Position numbers and translations under genes: made by a program
Assembly: GCA_020072645.1 (NCBI GenBank)
Contig: JAIQGK010000008.1
Location: 62,001-126,000, forward strand
DNA: 64,000 nt
Direction of reading: 5' to 3'
From: Terriglobia bacterium
GTDB lineage: Bacteria > Acidobacteriota > Terriglobia > Terriglobales > Acidobacteriaceae
Shown: positions 7,339 through 15,875 of the stretch, piece by piece
Numbering within the stretch: the first letter of the stretch is position 1
Layout: each line of letters opens with the position of its first letter
Notes under the pieces: generated by a model
The model's database searches: none
Told to the model about the DNA's origin: nothing
The model's input: only the letters and a program-made list of their open reading frames with translations

Positions 7339-9459
7339 ATGATTTCCATGATCATCTGCCGCCAAGTGAAACGTCTCGCTGTTTTCCTTAGTCTCTTTAT
7401 CGGCTGTGGTGCGCGGATGGCGCTTGCCCAGACGCCCGCTCCACCCGCGGCGCGGCAGGACAACGTGAAGGAGACGATTCACGGCGTAGAGATTGTGGAC
7501 CCTTATCGCTGGCTGGAAGATCAGGACAGTGAGGAGACGCGAAAATGGGAGGCAGCGGAGAATGCTTACACGCATTCGCTTCTTGATGGCTTGCCCATGC
7601 GCCAGCCAGCACACAAACGGCTCATGGAGATGTTCCACCATGACACAATGGGCGCTCCGGACGAGGAAGGCGGCTATTATTTTTTTACCAGGAAGGGAGC
7701 AGACCAGGACCTGCCGAGCATTTACCGCCGCAAGGGTCCAAATGGGCCAGACGAACTGCTGATCGATCCGCTTCCGATGAGCCCAGACCATACCACCAGC
7801 GTAGCCATTCAAGACATCACCACAGGCGGAGGCCTGATGCTCTATTCCGTGCGGCACGGCGGAGAAGACGAGATTGAACTGCACATCATGGACTTGAAGA
7901 CTCGCCATGATCTGCCCGATATCCTGCCACGGGCTCTGTACCTGGGCGCATCATGGAAGAAAGACCTGAGCGGCTTCTATTATTCGCTGGGCAAGCGCGA
8001 CATTGGAAAACGAATTTACTATCACGCTCTTGGTTCCGATCCGGCGAAAGACACGCTGGTGTTCGGCGAAGACTACGGACCCGATACATGGATCTCTCCT
8101 GAAGTTTCCCGCGACGGAAGCTATCTGCTGATCCACGTGGCGGCAGGCTGGGCGAAGGATGACCTGTTCATCCAGAACCTGGAGAAAAAGGGTGCGGTGC
8201 ACCCGCTCATTACGGGCCTTGACGGCCACTTCACCCCGCAATTTGTCGGCGATTCATTGATTGTGGAAACGGATTGGCAGGCCCCGAGGAAACGCATTAT
8301 CAAGATTGACCTGCGCGATCCGAAGCCCGACAAATGGAAGGAGCTTGTTCCCACCACTGACGACGCTATTCAAAATTTCAGCGTTATTGGCAGCAAACTG
8401 TTTGTCACCTACCTGCACAACGTTACGTCGCGCATTGCGATTTTCTCGCTCCAAGGCAAGCCTCTGGGCGAGGTGGCCCTGCCATCATCTGGCTCAGCCA
8501 GCATCTTTGGCCGCCCGGAGAGCGACGAAGGCATTCTCTTTTTTTCGTCCTATACGACGCCGCTGTCCATCTATCGTTACGCGGCTTCGTCAGGGAAGCG
8601 TGAACTGTGGTTCCGTGATCCCATACCGTTCAAGTCCGATGACTACGAGATGGAGCAGGTCTGGTACACGTCAAAGGACGGGACGCGTGTCCCAATGTTC
8701 CTGGTGCATCGCAAAGGCCTCAAGCCTGACGGCAAGACACCAACCATCCTTTACGGTTATGGCGGTTTCAACGTCAGCCTAACGCCCAACTTCAACAACT
8801 CCGCCGCATGGTGGGTGGAGCAGGGCGGCATTTACGCTGTAGCCAACCTGCGTGGCGGGTCAGAATTTGGCGAAGCCTGGCACAAAGCCGGAATGCTGGA
8901 AAAGAAACAGAATGTCTTTGACGATTTCATTGCGGCGGCGGAATGGCTGATCGCCAACAAATACACCAACCCGGAAAAGCTGGCGATCTGGGGCGGAAGC
9001 AATGGCGGACTTCTGATGGGGGCCGTGACCACGCAGCGTCCGGAGCTGTTCCGCGCCGTTATCTGCGATCATCCCGATCTCGATATGGTGCGCTATTACA
9101 AATTCACCAGGAACAACAATCCGCCTGCGTTGCTGGAGTACGGAAACGCCGCTGATCCCGCGCAGTTCAAGTTTCTCTATGCCTATTCGCCGTATCAGCA
9201 TGTGACCAAGGGAACAAAGTATCCGGCATTCATGCTCACGAGTGGTGATGCGGATACCCGGGTGCCTCCGGAGCAGGCACGCAAAATGGCCGCGCGCATG
9301 CAGGCCGACACGGCGTCAGGCCGACCGGTGCTTTTGCTCTATGACAACAAGGCTGGCCATTCCGGTGGGCGGCCTTTCAGCCAGATTGTGGATGAACTCT
9401 CCCTCAAAATGGCTTTTCTTTCATGGCAGTTGGGATTGAATGAGCCGTCCCAACATTAG
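7339..9459 (+). CDS. prolyl oligopeptidase, family S9A, exported
   Basis: The 706-residue protein cleaves short proline-containing peptides. After a hydrophobic leader (RLAVFLSLFIGCGARMALA) come the S9A N-terminal strand (GVEIVDPYRWLEDQDSEE), a seven-bladed propeller, and the alpha/beta hydrolase domain. The catalytic triad is readable: Ser554 in WGGSNGGLLMG, Asp639 in SGDADTRVPP, His674 in KAGHSGG. The length matches the family (about 680-710). ATG 7339 follows the preceding stop by 2 bp, indicating an operon with the metallo-hydrolase. Periplasmic location is inferred from the leader. Confidence 0.94.
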   Translation: MISMIICRQVKRLAVFLSLFIGCGARMALAQTPAPPAARQDNVKETIHGVEIVDPYRWLEDQDSEETRKWEAAENAYTHSLLDGLPMRQPAHKRLMEMFHHDTMGAPDEEGGYYFFTRKGADQDLPSIYRRKGPNGPDELLIDPLPMSPDHTTSVAIQDITTGGGLMLYSVRHGGEDEIELHIMDLKTRHDLPDILPRALYLGASWKKDLSGFYYSLGKRDIGKRIYYHALGSDPAKDTLVFGEDYGPDTWISPEVSRDGSYLLIHVAAGWAKDDLFIQNLEKKGAVHPLITGLDGHFTPQFVGDSLIVETDWQAPRKRIIKIDLRDPKPDKWKELVPTTDDAIQNFSVIGSKLFVTYLHNVTSRIAIFSLQGKPLGEVALPSSGSASIFGRPESDEGILFFSSYTTPLSIYRYAASSGKRELWFRDPIPFKSDDYEMEQVWYTSKDGTRVPMFLVHRKGLKPDGKTPTILYGYGGFNVSLTPNFNNSAAWWVEQGGIYAVANLRGGSEFGEAWHKAGMLEKKQNVFDDFIAAAEWLIANKYTNPEKLAIWGGSNGGLLMGAVTTQRPELFRAVICDHPDLDMVRYYKFTRNNNPPALLEYGNAADPAQFKFLYAYSPYQHVTKGTKYPAFMLTSGDADTRVPPEQARKMAARMQADTASGRPVLLLYDNKAGHSGGRPFSQIVDELSLKMAFLSWQLGLNEPSQH

Positions 9460-9466
9460 TTGTTTC

Positions 9467-10264
9467 CTATTTGGTGGTTGGGAAAAGGCGATAAAAATTC
9501 TCGGCTGTCTGCTTGCCGATTTCTTCTTTGGTCATCCCGCGCAACTGCGCAATTGCTTCGGCGGTGTTCACCACAAAGCTTGGCTCATTGCGCTTGCCAC
9601 GATGCGGCACCGGCGCAAGATAGGGCGAGTCAGTCTCGATGAGCATGCGATCAAGCGGAACTTGTTTTGCGGCGTCGCGAATGTTTTCCGCTTTGGGAAA
9701 ACTGACATTTCCGGCAAAAGAAATGTAGAAGCCAAAATCCAGCGCGGCTTGCGCGTGCTTCCATTCGCCGGTAAAGCAGTGCAGGATTCCCGGTAACCCG
9801 CTCGGCGTCCAGTGTTGGCGCAGCATCTCCAGAGCGTCATCCCATGCATTTTCACTGTTGTTGCTCGGTCGGCAATGGATGATGATCGGCAGCTTTGCCG
9901 TTGCGGCTAGTTCCATCTGGCGGCGGAAAACTTCTTTCTGCACGTCGCGCGGTGAGTGGTCATAAAAATAATCCAGGCCGATCTCGCCCCAGGCAATCAG
10001 CTTTGGATGTTTTGCCAGACGAGCCATCTCAGCGTAATCAGCTTCCGTCGCCACGCTGGCTTCATGCGGATGCAATCCTGTGCTGGCAAAAATCCAGTCA
10101 TGCTGCTCGGCAATCTTCAGCGCGCAGTCGTATGTTCCCGGACCAGTACCGCTGCCGATAGCGAGGATGCGCTCCAGCCCGGCTTCTCGAGCACGGGTCA
10201 GCATATCGGCGCGGTCAGAATCGAATTTGTGCCCTTCAACGTGGGCGTGTGAATCGATGTACAT
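9467..10264 (-). CDS. tatD: TatD-family metal-dependent deoxyribonuclease
   Basis: TatD enzymes are cytoplasmic TIM-barrel metal-dependent DNases. ATG 10264 gives 265 residues starting MYIDSHAHVEG, where HAH supplies the first metal ligands. Further ligand motifs are GEIGLDYFYD, IIHCR, GILHCFTG and ETDSPYLAP. An in-frame extension to 10288 (eight residues) is less typical because the family begins within a few residues of DxHxH. The gene is convergent with the prolyl oligopeptidase, ends only 7 bp apart, and lacks an obvious terminator between them. Confidence 0.93.
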   Translation of the reverse strand: MYIDSHAHVEGHKFDSDRADMLTRAREAGLERILAIGSGTGPGTYDCALKIAEQHDWIFASTGLHPHEASVATEADYAEMARLAKHPKLIAWGEIGLDYFYDHSPRDVQKEVFRRQMELAATAKLPIIIHCRPSNNSENAWDDALEMLRQHWTPSGLPGILHCFTGEWKHAQAALDFGFYISFAGNVSFPKAENIRDAAKQVPLDRMLIETDSPYLAPVPHRGKRNEPSFVVNTAEAIAQLRGMTKEEIGKQTAENFYRLFPTTK

Positions 10265-10494
10265 AGGCCTTTTGCATCCAAATATCAATGATGCCAGTGA
10301 AAGTAGGTAGCCATCAAGTTAGCCGACAGACGGAAAAGAACATCGAAGCCTATCCAACGTGAATCGGCAAAATAAGTTACGGATATTTCTCATCGCTGGT
10401 CTGGCACAAGAATGAATCCGAATGAGCTTGCTTTCGATAAATTTTGAGCTATACTTCCACTCACCCCCTTCTTTTACTATCCGAAAGGATAAGC

Positions 10495-10896
10495 ATGGAG
10501 ATTACCGCAAATACCCTGATTGCAGTCGTGCGTCCAATTATTGAAGCCGAAATACCGGAAGAGTTAATTGCTTATAATTTGGGCGCCGAAGAGTGTGCAA
10601 CAAGAATAATTGCAAACAGCCAACAAACGGATAAAGCGAACCCTGCAGAATTCGGATTCTTAAGTGCGAGTGCCGCAGCTGATGTGCTTGAATTTGTGAA
10701 ATTGCTATCAGCCACTTTCGGATTTTTGACTACCGTTATTGCATGGTCCGGTAGTCGGCAGAAGGACGACGCCGAACTCAAACAAAAGCTCACGAAAGAT
10801 CTAGTCCGAGCTGGGTTGCCGAAAAGCAAAGCCGAATTCATTGGTGACAAATATGCTGCAGTCATTGCAAAAAAGGGACAAATAAATGGGGCCTAA
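10495..10896 (+). CDS. small helical protein of unknown function, partner of a membrane M48 peptidase
   Basis: ATG 10495 is preceded at good distance by AAAGGA (Shine-Dalgarno), so it is preferred over 10444; the product is 133 residues. I do not recognise a family. It has an acidic N-terminal helical half, a possible hydrophobic helix (LEFVKLLSATFGFLTTVIAW) and a basic helical C-terminus (AELKQKLTKDLVRAGLPKSKAEF). Its last 11 bp overlap the M48 gene, so the two are translationally coupled. Base composition is clearly more AT-rich than the flanking tatD and metG, suggesting recent acquisition of the pair. Function may be regulation or presentation of substrate to the peptidase; that is a guess. 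Confidence 0.7.
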   Translation: MEITANTLIAVVRPIIEAEIPEELIAYNLGAEECATRIIANSQQTDKANPAEFGFLSASAAADVLEFVKLLSATFGFLTTVIAWSGSRQKDDAELKQKLTKDLVRAGLPKSKAEFIGDKYAAVIAKKGQINGA

Positions 10897-12004
10897 CAAA
10901 TCGGTTGAGGAAGATCTTAAAAAAGGTCTCAAATCTCTTAAAAGAAATGCTATTGCAACACGCATTTTGACTTTTACCAATATTCTAGGAGCTTTCGGAA
11001 GTATCCCATATAGCCTTTACACGATCTCAAATCAAAAAAGCAATCTAATTGAAAAAGGCTTCGCATTGCTGGGCCTCTGTCTCATTTCATATGGGTTTGT
11101 TTGGTTCATGCGGTTATATAAGGCAGCAAGGAGGCCGCTAAGTTCGAGACCTGGATGTGTCATTGTGCCTCCTGTCTTGGCTGACCTTCTCGCCGAAATG
11201 AGCCACCCATTTATGCAACGAATGTGCATAAAGCCTGAGGCCGTTTATTTTTACGTGAATCAGCGAAAACTAAGCGGTGGCCCAAGTGTTCATGTTACGA
11301 AGAATGGAAATGAGATTGAGATCCCACTCTCATTCGTTAAGCTCGCAAATTTTGATAAAGCTGCTGCCCGAGCATGTATGCAACACGAATTAGCTCACGT
11401 AGCTCACGGAGATGCTAAATCATGGGCCTTTGCAAGCGTCTTTTGGCATGTTTTGACGCGAATCGCAATACCGATCAGGGGACTAGCATTAGCCTTAGCC
11501 TTAATACTAATGGTCGTTGCGCAGGTTCAATACGGTAATGCTAGACAAGAGATTGACAAGGCGAGAACCCAAGTAAATTTAGATTACAGCACGGCGCTAA
11601 CTAAGATAAAAGCGACACCAAATGCCGACATAGATCTCAACAAGTCCTTTCTGGACATTCAGCGAGACTCAGCACTAATGGAGCTTGATACCGCTCTTTC
11701 ATCTGCTGATCAGCGGACAGATGTATTGATTTCTAGTGTTGGGTCTATTGTTGGCGTTGGGTTTCTCGCATTATTGCTACTGAGTTTGCGCAGAGATCGC
11801 TGGTTAGCTGAAAGATTGGCAGATACTGAAGCAATCATCTATGGAAATGGTGATGACCTAATCCGTGGCTTGCAGTTTCTATCTAAATCAACAACTGTTA
11901 ACCTATTTTCATTGCATCCAAGCTTGGCAAAAAGAATTGAATATATCAACAAATCTGTAGCAAGTGTGATAGGGGCAATGCCGAGGCATGCGGCGAGTGC
12001 TTAA
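10886..12004 (+). CDS. integral-membrane zinc metallopeptidase, M48-like
   Basis: The 372-residue protein has the zinc motif HELAH (His167, Glu168, His171) after MQ, and a later ERLADTEA segment that fits the M48 third-ligand region. Hydrophobic segments lie at about 25-48, 56-78, 192-215 and 280-298, so the catalytic part sits in a multi-pass membrane protein, like HtpX/Ste24 relatives. A coiled region (residues about 220-275) lies between the last two membrane segments, an unusual insertion. It overlaps the preceding small gene by 11 bp and shares its low GC. The pair sits between housekeeping genes and looks like an accessory insert; quality control or stress/defence proteolysis is possible. 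Confidence 0.8.
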   Translation: MGPNKSVEEDLKKGLKSLKRNAIATRILTFTNILGAFGSIPYSLYTISNQKSNLIEKGFALLGLCLISYGFVWFMRLYKAARRPLSSRPGCVIVPPVLADLLAEMSHPFMQRMCIKPEAVYFYVNQRKLSGGPSVHVTKNGNEIEIPLSFVKLANFDKAAARACMQHELAHVAHGDAKSWAFASVFWHVLTRIAIPIRGLALALALILMVVAQVQYGNARQEIDKARTQVNLDYSTALTKIKATPNADIDLNKSFLDIQRDSALMELDTALSSADQRTDVLISSVGSIVGVGFLALLLLSLRRDRWLAERLADTEAIIYGNGDDLIRGLQFLSKSTTVNLFSLHPSLAKRIEYINKSVASVIGAMPRHAASA

Positions 12005-12125
12005 CAAATGGACAGATTACTCCAACTCGAAATCATGGGTTAGCGATCTTCCAATAACAGCCTTTATCGAACGAGTTGAGCTAGCAATAGATACATCATC
12101 GCAGCACACGTTTGCTATCAAAAAT

Positions 12126-14222
12126 TTATTTCAATTTTGCCCCTACCGGCACATCCTCCAGAAATCCAGCCAGCACAGGCTTGCCATCTTCGCCGACAGA
12201 CGCAGCCACGATCATGCCATTGGATTCCAGCCCGCGCAGCTTGCGCGGCTGAAGGTTAGCCACGATCACCACTTTGCGTCCAATCAGTTCTTCGGGCTTG
12301 TAAGCCAGAGCAATTCCCGCGACAAGCTGACGCACTTCCGTTCCTATATCGACTTCAAGTCGCAATAGTTTGTCAGCGCCTTTTACTTTTTCCGCGGCTT
12401 TCACCTGGCCAACGCGAAGCTCCACTTTCATGAAATCGTCGATAGAAATTTTTCCATCGGCAGCCGCAGCAGCAGCGGGCGGCGCGGCTTTTGCCGCAGG
12501 CGTGGCATCGGTTGGGCCATGAGCGGCCTGTGTTGCGGGTTGTCCCGCGCGAGCGCCTTCTCCTGCGGGTGCAGGGGTTGCAGCTCTGGCGGTTGATGAT
12601 GACGTAGTGGAAGAAGCCTGCGTTGCGCGCTCCTGTTCCATCTGTTGCATCCTCTCGATTGAAGTTTTGTCGGCGCGCGGGAACACGGGTTCCACTTTGC
12701 CCAGCTTGCCGCCCAGCGGAAGCTGCGCCCACTTAAGTTCGCCAAGGTTGAATTTGCTGATCTCGCCCAGCCCAAGCTGTGTCCAGATTTTTGCCGTGGA
12801 TTCCGGCAGTACCGGATGCACCAGCGCCGTAACTACGCGCAACGCTTCCGCCGCCGTATAAAGAATCGTCGCCAGACGCGACTTGTTCTCTTCACCTTCT
12901 TTTTCGGCAACGATCCAGGGCTCTTCATCGACCAGATATTTGTTGACCGCGCCAATCAATGACCAGGCCGACTCAAGCGCGCGAGAGAACTGATAGTCAT
13001 CGAACAGCAAGCCAAATTCCTGGATTACCGCGAGCGCGTGCTCTTTGATCACATCATCCGTGGCTTTGCGCGCCACGGTGGGTGAGGGATAGGGAACTGA
13101 ACCGTTAAAGTAACGGTTGATCATGGTTAAAGTACGACTTGAAAGATTGCCGAGATCATTCGCCAGGTCGGAGTTGTAGCGCTGCACCAGCGCGTCAAAG
13201 CTAAACCCACCGTCCTGACCAAAGACCACTTCACGCAGCAGGAAATAACGCAGCGCGTCATTGCCCATTACGTCAATCACAGTTTCAGCGCGCACAATAT
13301 TTCCGCGCGACTTCGACATCTTGCTCTCTTCAAACAGCAGCCAGCCGTGAGCGATCACCGATTTAGGGAGCGGCAAACCGGCAGCCAGCAGAAACGCGGG
13401 CCAGTAAACGCAATGGAACCGGATGATTTCCTTGCCGATCATGTGAACGTCGGCTGGCCAGTAGCGTTCAAACTTTTTCTGCTCGGCTTCATCCTTCGAT
13501 CCCAGTCCAACGGCGGTGCAGTAATTGCTCAGCGCGTCCAGCCAGACATACATCACATGCTTGGGATCGCCGGGGACGGGAATACCCCACTTGAAAGTGC
13601 TGCGGCTGACAGAGAGATCGCGCAAGCCGCTCTTCACAAAGGCAATGACCTCGTTGCGGCGCGTTTCCGGGCGGATGAATCCCGGGTTCTGCTGGTAGTG
13701 AGCAAGCAGTTGGTCAGCAAACGCAGAAAGCTTAAAGTAATAGTTCTCTTCGCTCACCGTCTCGGTGGGACGTCCGCACTCAGGGCATGGAGCGCCGGGG
13801 CCTACGGAATCAACATACAACTCATCAAAGACGCAATATTGCCCTGAATATGTACCCTTGTAGATGTGGCCTTTCTCCTGGATGCGCTTCCATAACTCCT
13901 GCGCGCCGGCTTTGTGGCGGGGCTCGGTGGTGCGTATGAAATCGTCGTTGGAGATGTTCATCTTTCCAAATAGCGAGCGGAACAGGTCGGAAACCTCATC
14001 CGCGAACTGCTTGGGCGTCTTGCCCGCGGCCTGGGCGGAGCGCTCAATCTTCTGGCCGTGCTCGTCCGTCCCGGTAAGAAAGTAGGTGTCAAAGCCCAGC
14101 ATGCGCTTGCGGCGCGCAATGGCGTCACACACCAGCGTGGTGTATGCATGCCCCACGTGCGGGCGTGCGTTCACGTAATAAATGGGCGTTGTAATGTAAA
14201 ACTTCTGGCTGCCCTTATCCAT
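12126..14222 (-). CDS. metG: methionyl-tRNA synthetase with C-terminal tRNA-binding domain
   Basis: MetG charges tRNA-Met with methionine. The 698-residue protein begins with the class I Rossmann start YITTPIYYVNARPHVGHAY (HIGH-equivalent HVGH), has the zinc-knuckle CPECGRP, the WLDALSNY segment and ESKMSKSRGN (KMSKS). An Ala/Pro-rich linker (about residues 530-590) joins the anticodon domain to a C-terminal Trbp111/EMAP-like OB fold (KVELRVGQVKAAEKVKGADKLLRLEVDIG), which aids tRNA binding and dimerisation. Its start overlaps the end of larC by 8 bp, so the two share a transcript. Confidence 0.97.
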   Translation of the reverse strand: MDKGSQKFYITTPIYYVNARPHVGHAYTTLVCDAIARRKRMLGFDTYFLTGTDEHGQKIERSAQAAGKTPKQFADEVSDLFRSLFGKMNISNDDFIRTTEPRHKAGAQELWKRIQEKGHIYKGTYSGQYCVFDELYVDSVGPGAPCPECGRPTETVSEENYYFKLSAFADQLLAHYQQNPGFIRPETRRNEVIAFVKSGLRDLSVSRSTFKWGIPVPGDPKHVMYVWLDALSNYCTAVGLGSKDEAEQKKFERYWPADVHMIGKEIIRFHCVYWPAFLLAAGLPLPKSVIAHGWLLFEESKMSKSRGNIVRAETVIDVMGNDALRYFLLREVVFGQDGGFSFDALVQRYNSDLANDLGNLSSRTLTMINRYFNGSVPYPSPTVARKATDDVIKEHALAVIQEFGLLFDDYQFSRALESAWSLIGAVNKYLVDEEPWIVAEKEGEENKSRLATILYTAAEALRVVTALVHPVLPESTAKIWTQLGLGEISKFNLGELKWAQLPLGGKLGKVEPVFPRADKTSIERMQQMEQERATQASSTTSSSTARAATPAPAGEGARAGQPATQAAHGPTDATPAAKAAPPAAAAAADGKISIDDFMKVELRVGQVKAAEKVKGADKLLRLEVDIGTEVRQLVAGIALAYKPEELIGRKVVIVANLQPRKLRGLESNGMIVAASVGEDGKPVLAGFLEDVPVGAKLK

Positions 14223-15687
14223 TGGTATTTTCCAGATAAACTTTAATGGCTTCCTGCATCACGGTTTTTAATGGCACTTTCTTTTCTTTAGCGATCTGGC
14301 GGCAATCTTCGTATTCGGGAGCATAGTTGCTGATACTGCCGTTCAGGTTGGCCAGCTTCATGCGAACATTGCCCCACCTGGTGCTTACGCTCACGTGGCG
14401 ACGCGTGAGCGCCGCGCGGCTTTCACGCCGCATTCTTACGCCGAGCGTAGTGGTCTCAGCCAAAATAAATTTCACAAGGCGCTGGCTGTCTTCAGTCCGG
14501 CAGAGCACCGTCAGCAGCATGCCGGGGCGGCTCTTCTTCATCTGCACCGGAGTGCCGAACGCGTCCAGCGCGCCGTTCTGCAGCGCCTGCTCCATCACAT
14601 AGGCAAAGACCTGCGGCGTCATGTCGTCTACATTGGCCTCAAGGATGGTGATCTCTTCCACGGGAAATGGTGACTCATGCTGCTCCGCCGTATCACCCAC
14701 GGTCAGCCGAAGAACGTTGGGCGAGTTCTTGAAGTTGCGAGTGCCCGCGCCATAGCCGATCTTTTCAGTCTTCATTGTAGGGAACTGTGAAAAGCGCGAT
14801 GCCAGCACGCTTACGATGGCTGCGCCTGTGGGCGTGACCAGCTCTTTCTGGATTTCTCCAGAATAGACCGGAGCGTGCTTCAGCAGTTCCAGTGTCGCTG
14901 GCGCGGGAATGGGAAATGCGCCGTGCGCGCAAACCACCGTTCCGCCGCCGACGTTGAGCGGAGAGCAGACCCATTCATCCACGCCCAGCGCTTCCGCGCC
15001 GACTGAAGCGCAGACGATGTCAACGATGGCGTCAATCGCGCCGACTTCGTGAAAATGGATCTTTTCAATGTCAGTGTTGTGGACCTTGGCTTCCGCCGCG
15101 CCCAGCGCCTCAAAAATTCTGATCGCCCTATCTTTTGCCGATTGGCTGATGCTTGCAGCCTGAATGATCTGGCGAATTTCTTTCAGTCCGCGATGCGAGT
15201 GCGCGTGGTCGTGGCTGTGGTCATGCTCATGTGGCACCGCCGCCCCCGGCGGTATCTCGGAATGCGAGTGCTCACCGTGCTCATTTGCATGGCTGTGCAG
15301 TTCCCCGTCGCTATGTAAGTGTTCGTGATCATGGCTGTGGGAGTGGGCATGGGAATGCGAATGTTCCTCTGCGTGACCATGCGAATGTGTCCCAGGCGAA
15401 GATTTTGCCGGACCGAATGCTGACGGCTGAGTGCTGAGTGCTTTAGTGCTGACTGCTTCTTGCCAGAACTCTTCGCGCGGAAGCTCTTTTTCGCCGGCGG
15501 CGATTACATCAAGCTTGGTAGCGCTGATGCCGCTGCGGTTAACGCGCGCGATCTCCAGACGCGCGTCCACGCCCAGGGCTTCCACCGTCCGGGTAAAGAC
15601 CTCGGGCGGAACTCCGGCGTCAAGCAGGGCGCCCAGAAACATGTCGCCGCTGATTCCGGAAAAGCACTCTAGGTAGGCTATGCGCAT
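14215..15687 (-). CDS. larC: LarC-type nickel insertion protein (P2CMN nickel chelatase)
   Basis: LarC inserts Ni into the pincer cofactor (NPN) of lactate racemase and related enzymes. The 490-residue protein starts MRIAYLECFSGISGDMFLGALLDAG, the family signature. It contains a His-rich stretch (about residues 97-170, dozens of His in HSH/HDH patterns), a plausible Ni buffer that also occurs in homologues. HFHEVGAIDAIVDIV and LEANVDDMTPQVFAYVME are conserved core segments. In some bacteria larC is split by programmed frameshifting; here it is a single frame. No larA, larB or larE lies in the window, so partners are elsewhere. It is co-directional with and overlaps metG, with no evident functional link. 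Confidence 0.92.
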   Translation of the reverse strand: MRIAYLECFSGISGDMFLGALLDAGVPPEVFTRTVEALGVDARLEIARVNRSGISATKLDVIAAGEKELPREEFWQEAVSTKALSTQPSAFGPAKSSPGTHSHGHAEEHSHSHAHSHSHDHEHLHSDGELHSHANEHGEHSHSEIPPGAAVPHEHDHSHDHAHSHRGLKEIRQIIQAASISQSAKDRAIRIFEALGAAEAKVHNTDIEKIHFHEVGAIDAIVDIVCASVGAEALGVDEWVCSPLNVGGGTVVCAHGAFPIPAPATLELLKHAPVYSGEIQKELVTPTGAAIVSVLASRFSQFPTMKTEKIGYGAGTRNFKNSPNVLRLTVGDTAEQHESPFPVEEITILEANVDDMTPQVFAYVMEQALQNGALDAFGTPVQMKKSRPGMLLTVLCRTEDSQRLVKFILAETTTLGVRMRRESRAALTRRHVSVSTRWGNVRMKLANLNGSISNYAPEYEDCRQIAKEKKVPLKTVMQEAIKVYLENTNG

Positions 15688-15875
15688 AAAAGCAACGATT
15701 TGAGCAAGACTTCAGACCGGCGCCCGCAATCAGGCGCAAACTTTCATCATAGGTTTAGTAAGCCTTGCCGTCAAACCGGCCCAGAGTCCTGTGTTTGCTA
15801 TAATCACCTTTTCTGTCAGCAACTTACGGCTTGAAATGAGCCCCAACCGCTGAACATCCAGGCAAAGGCAAACAC

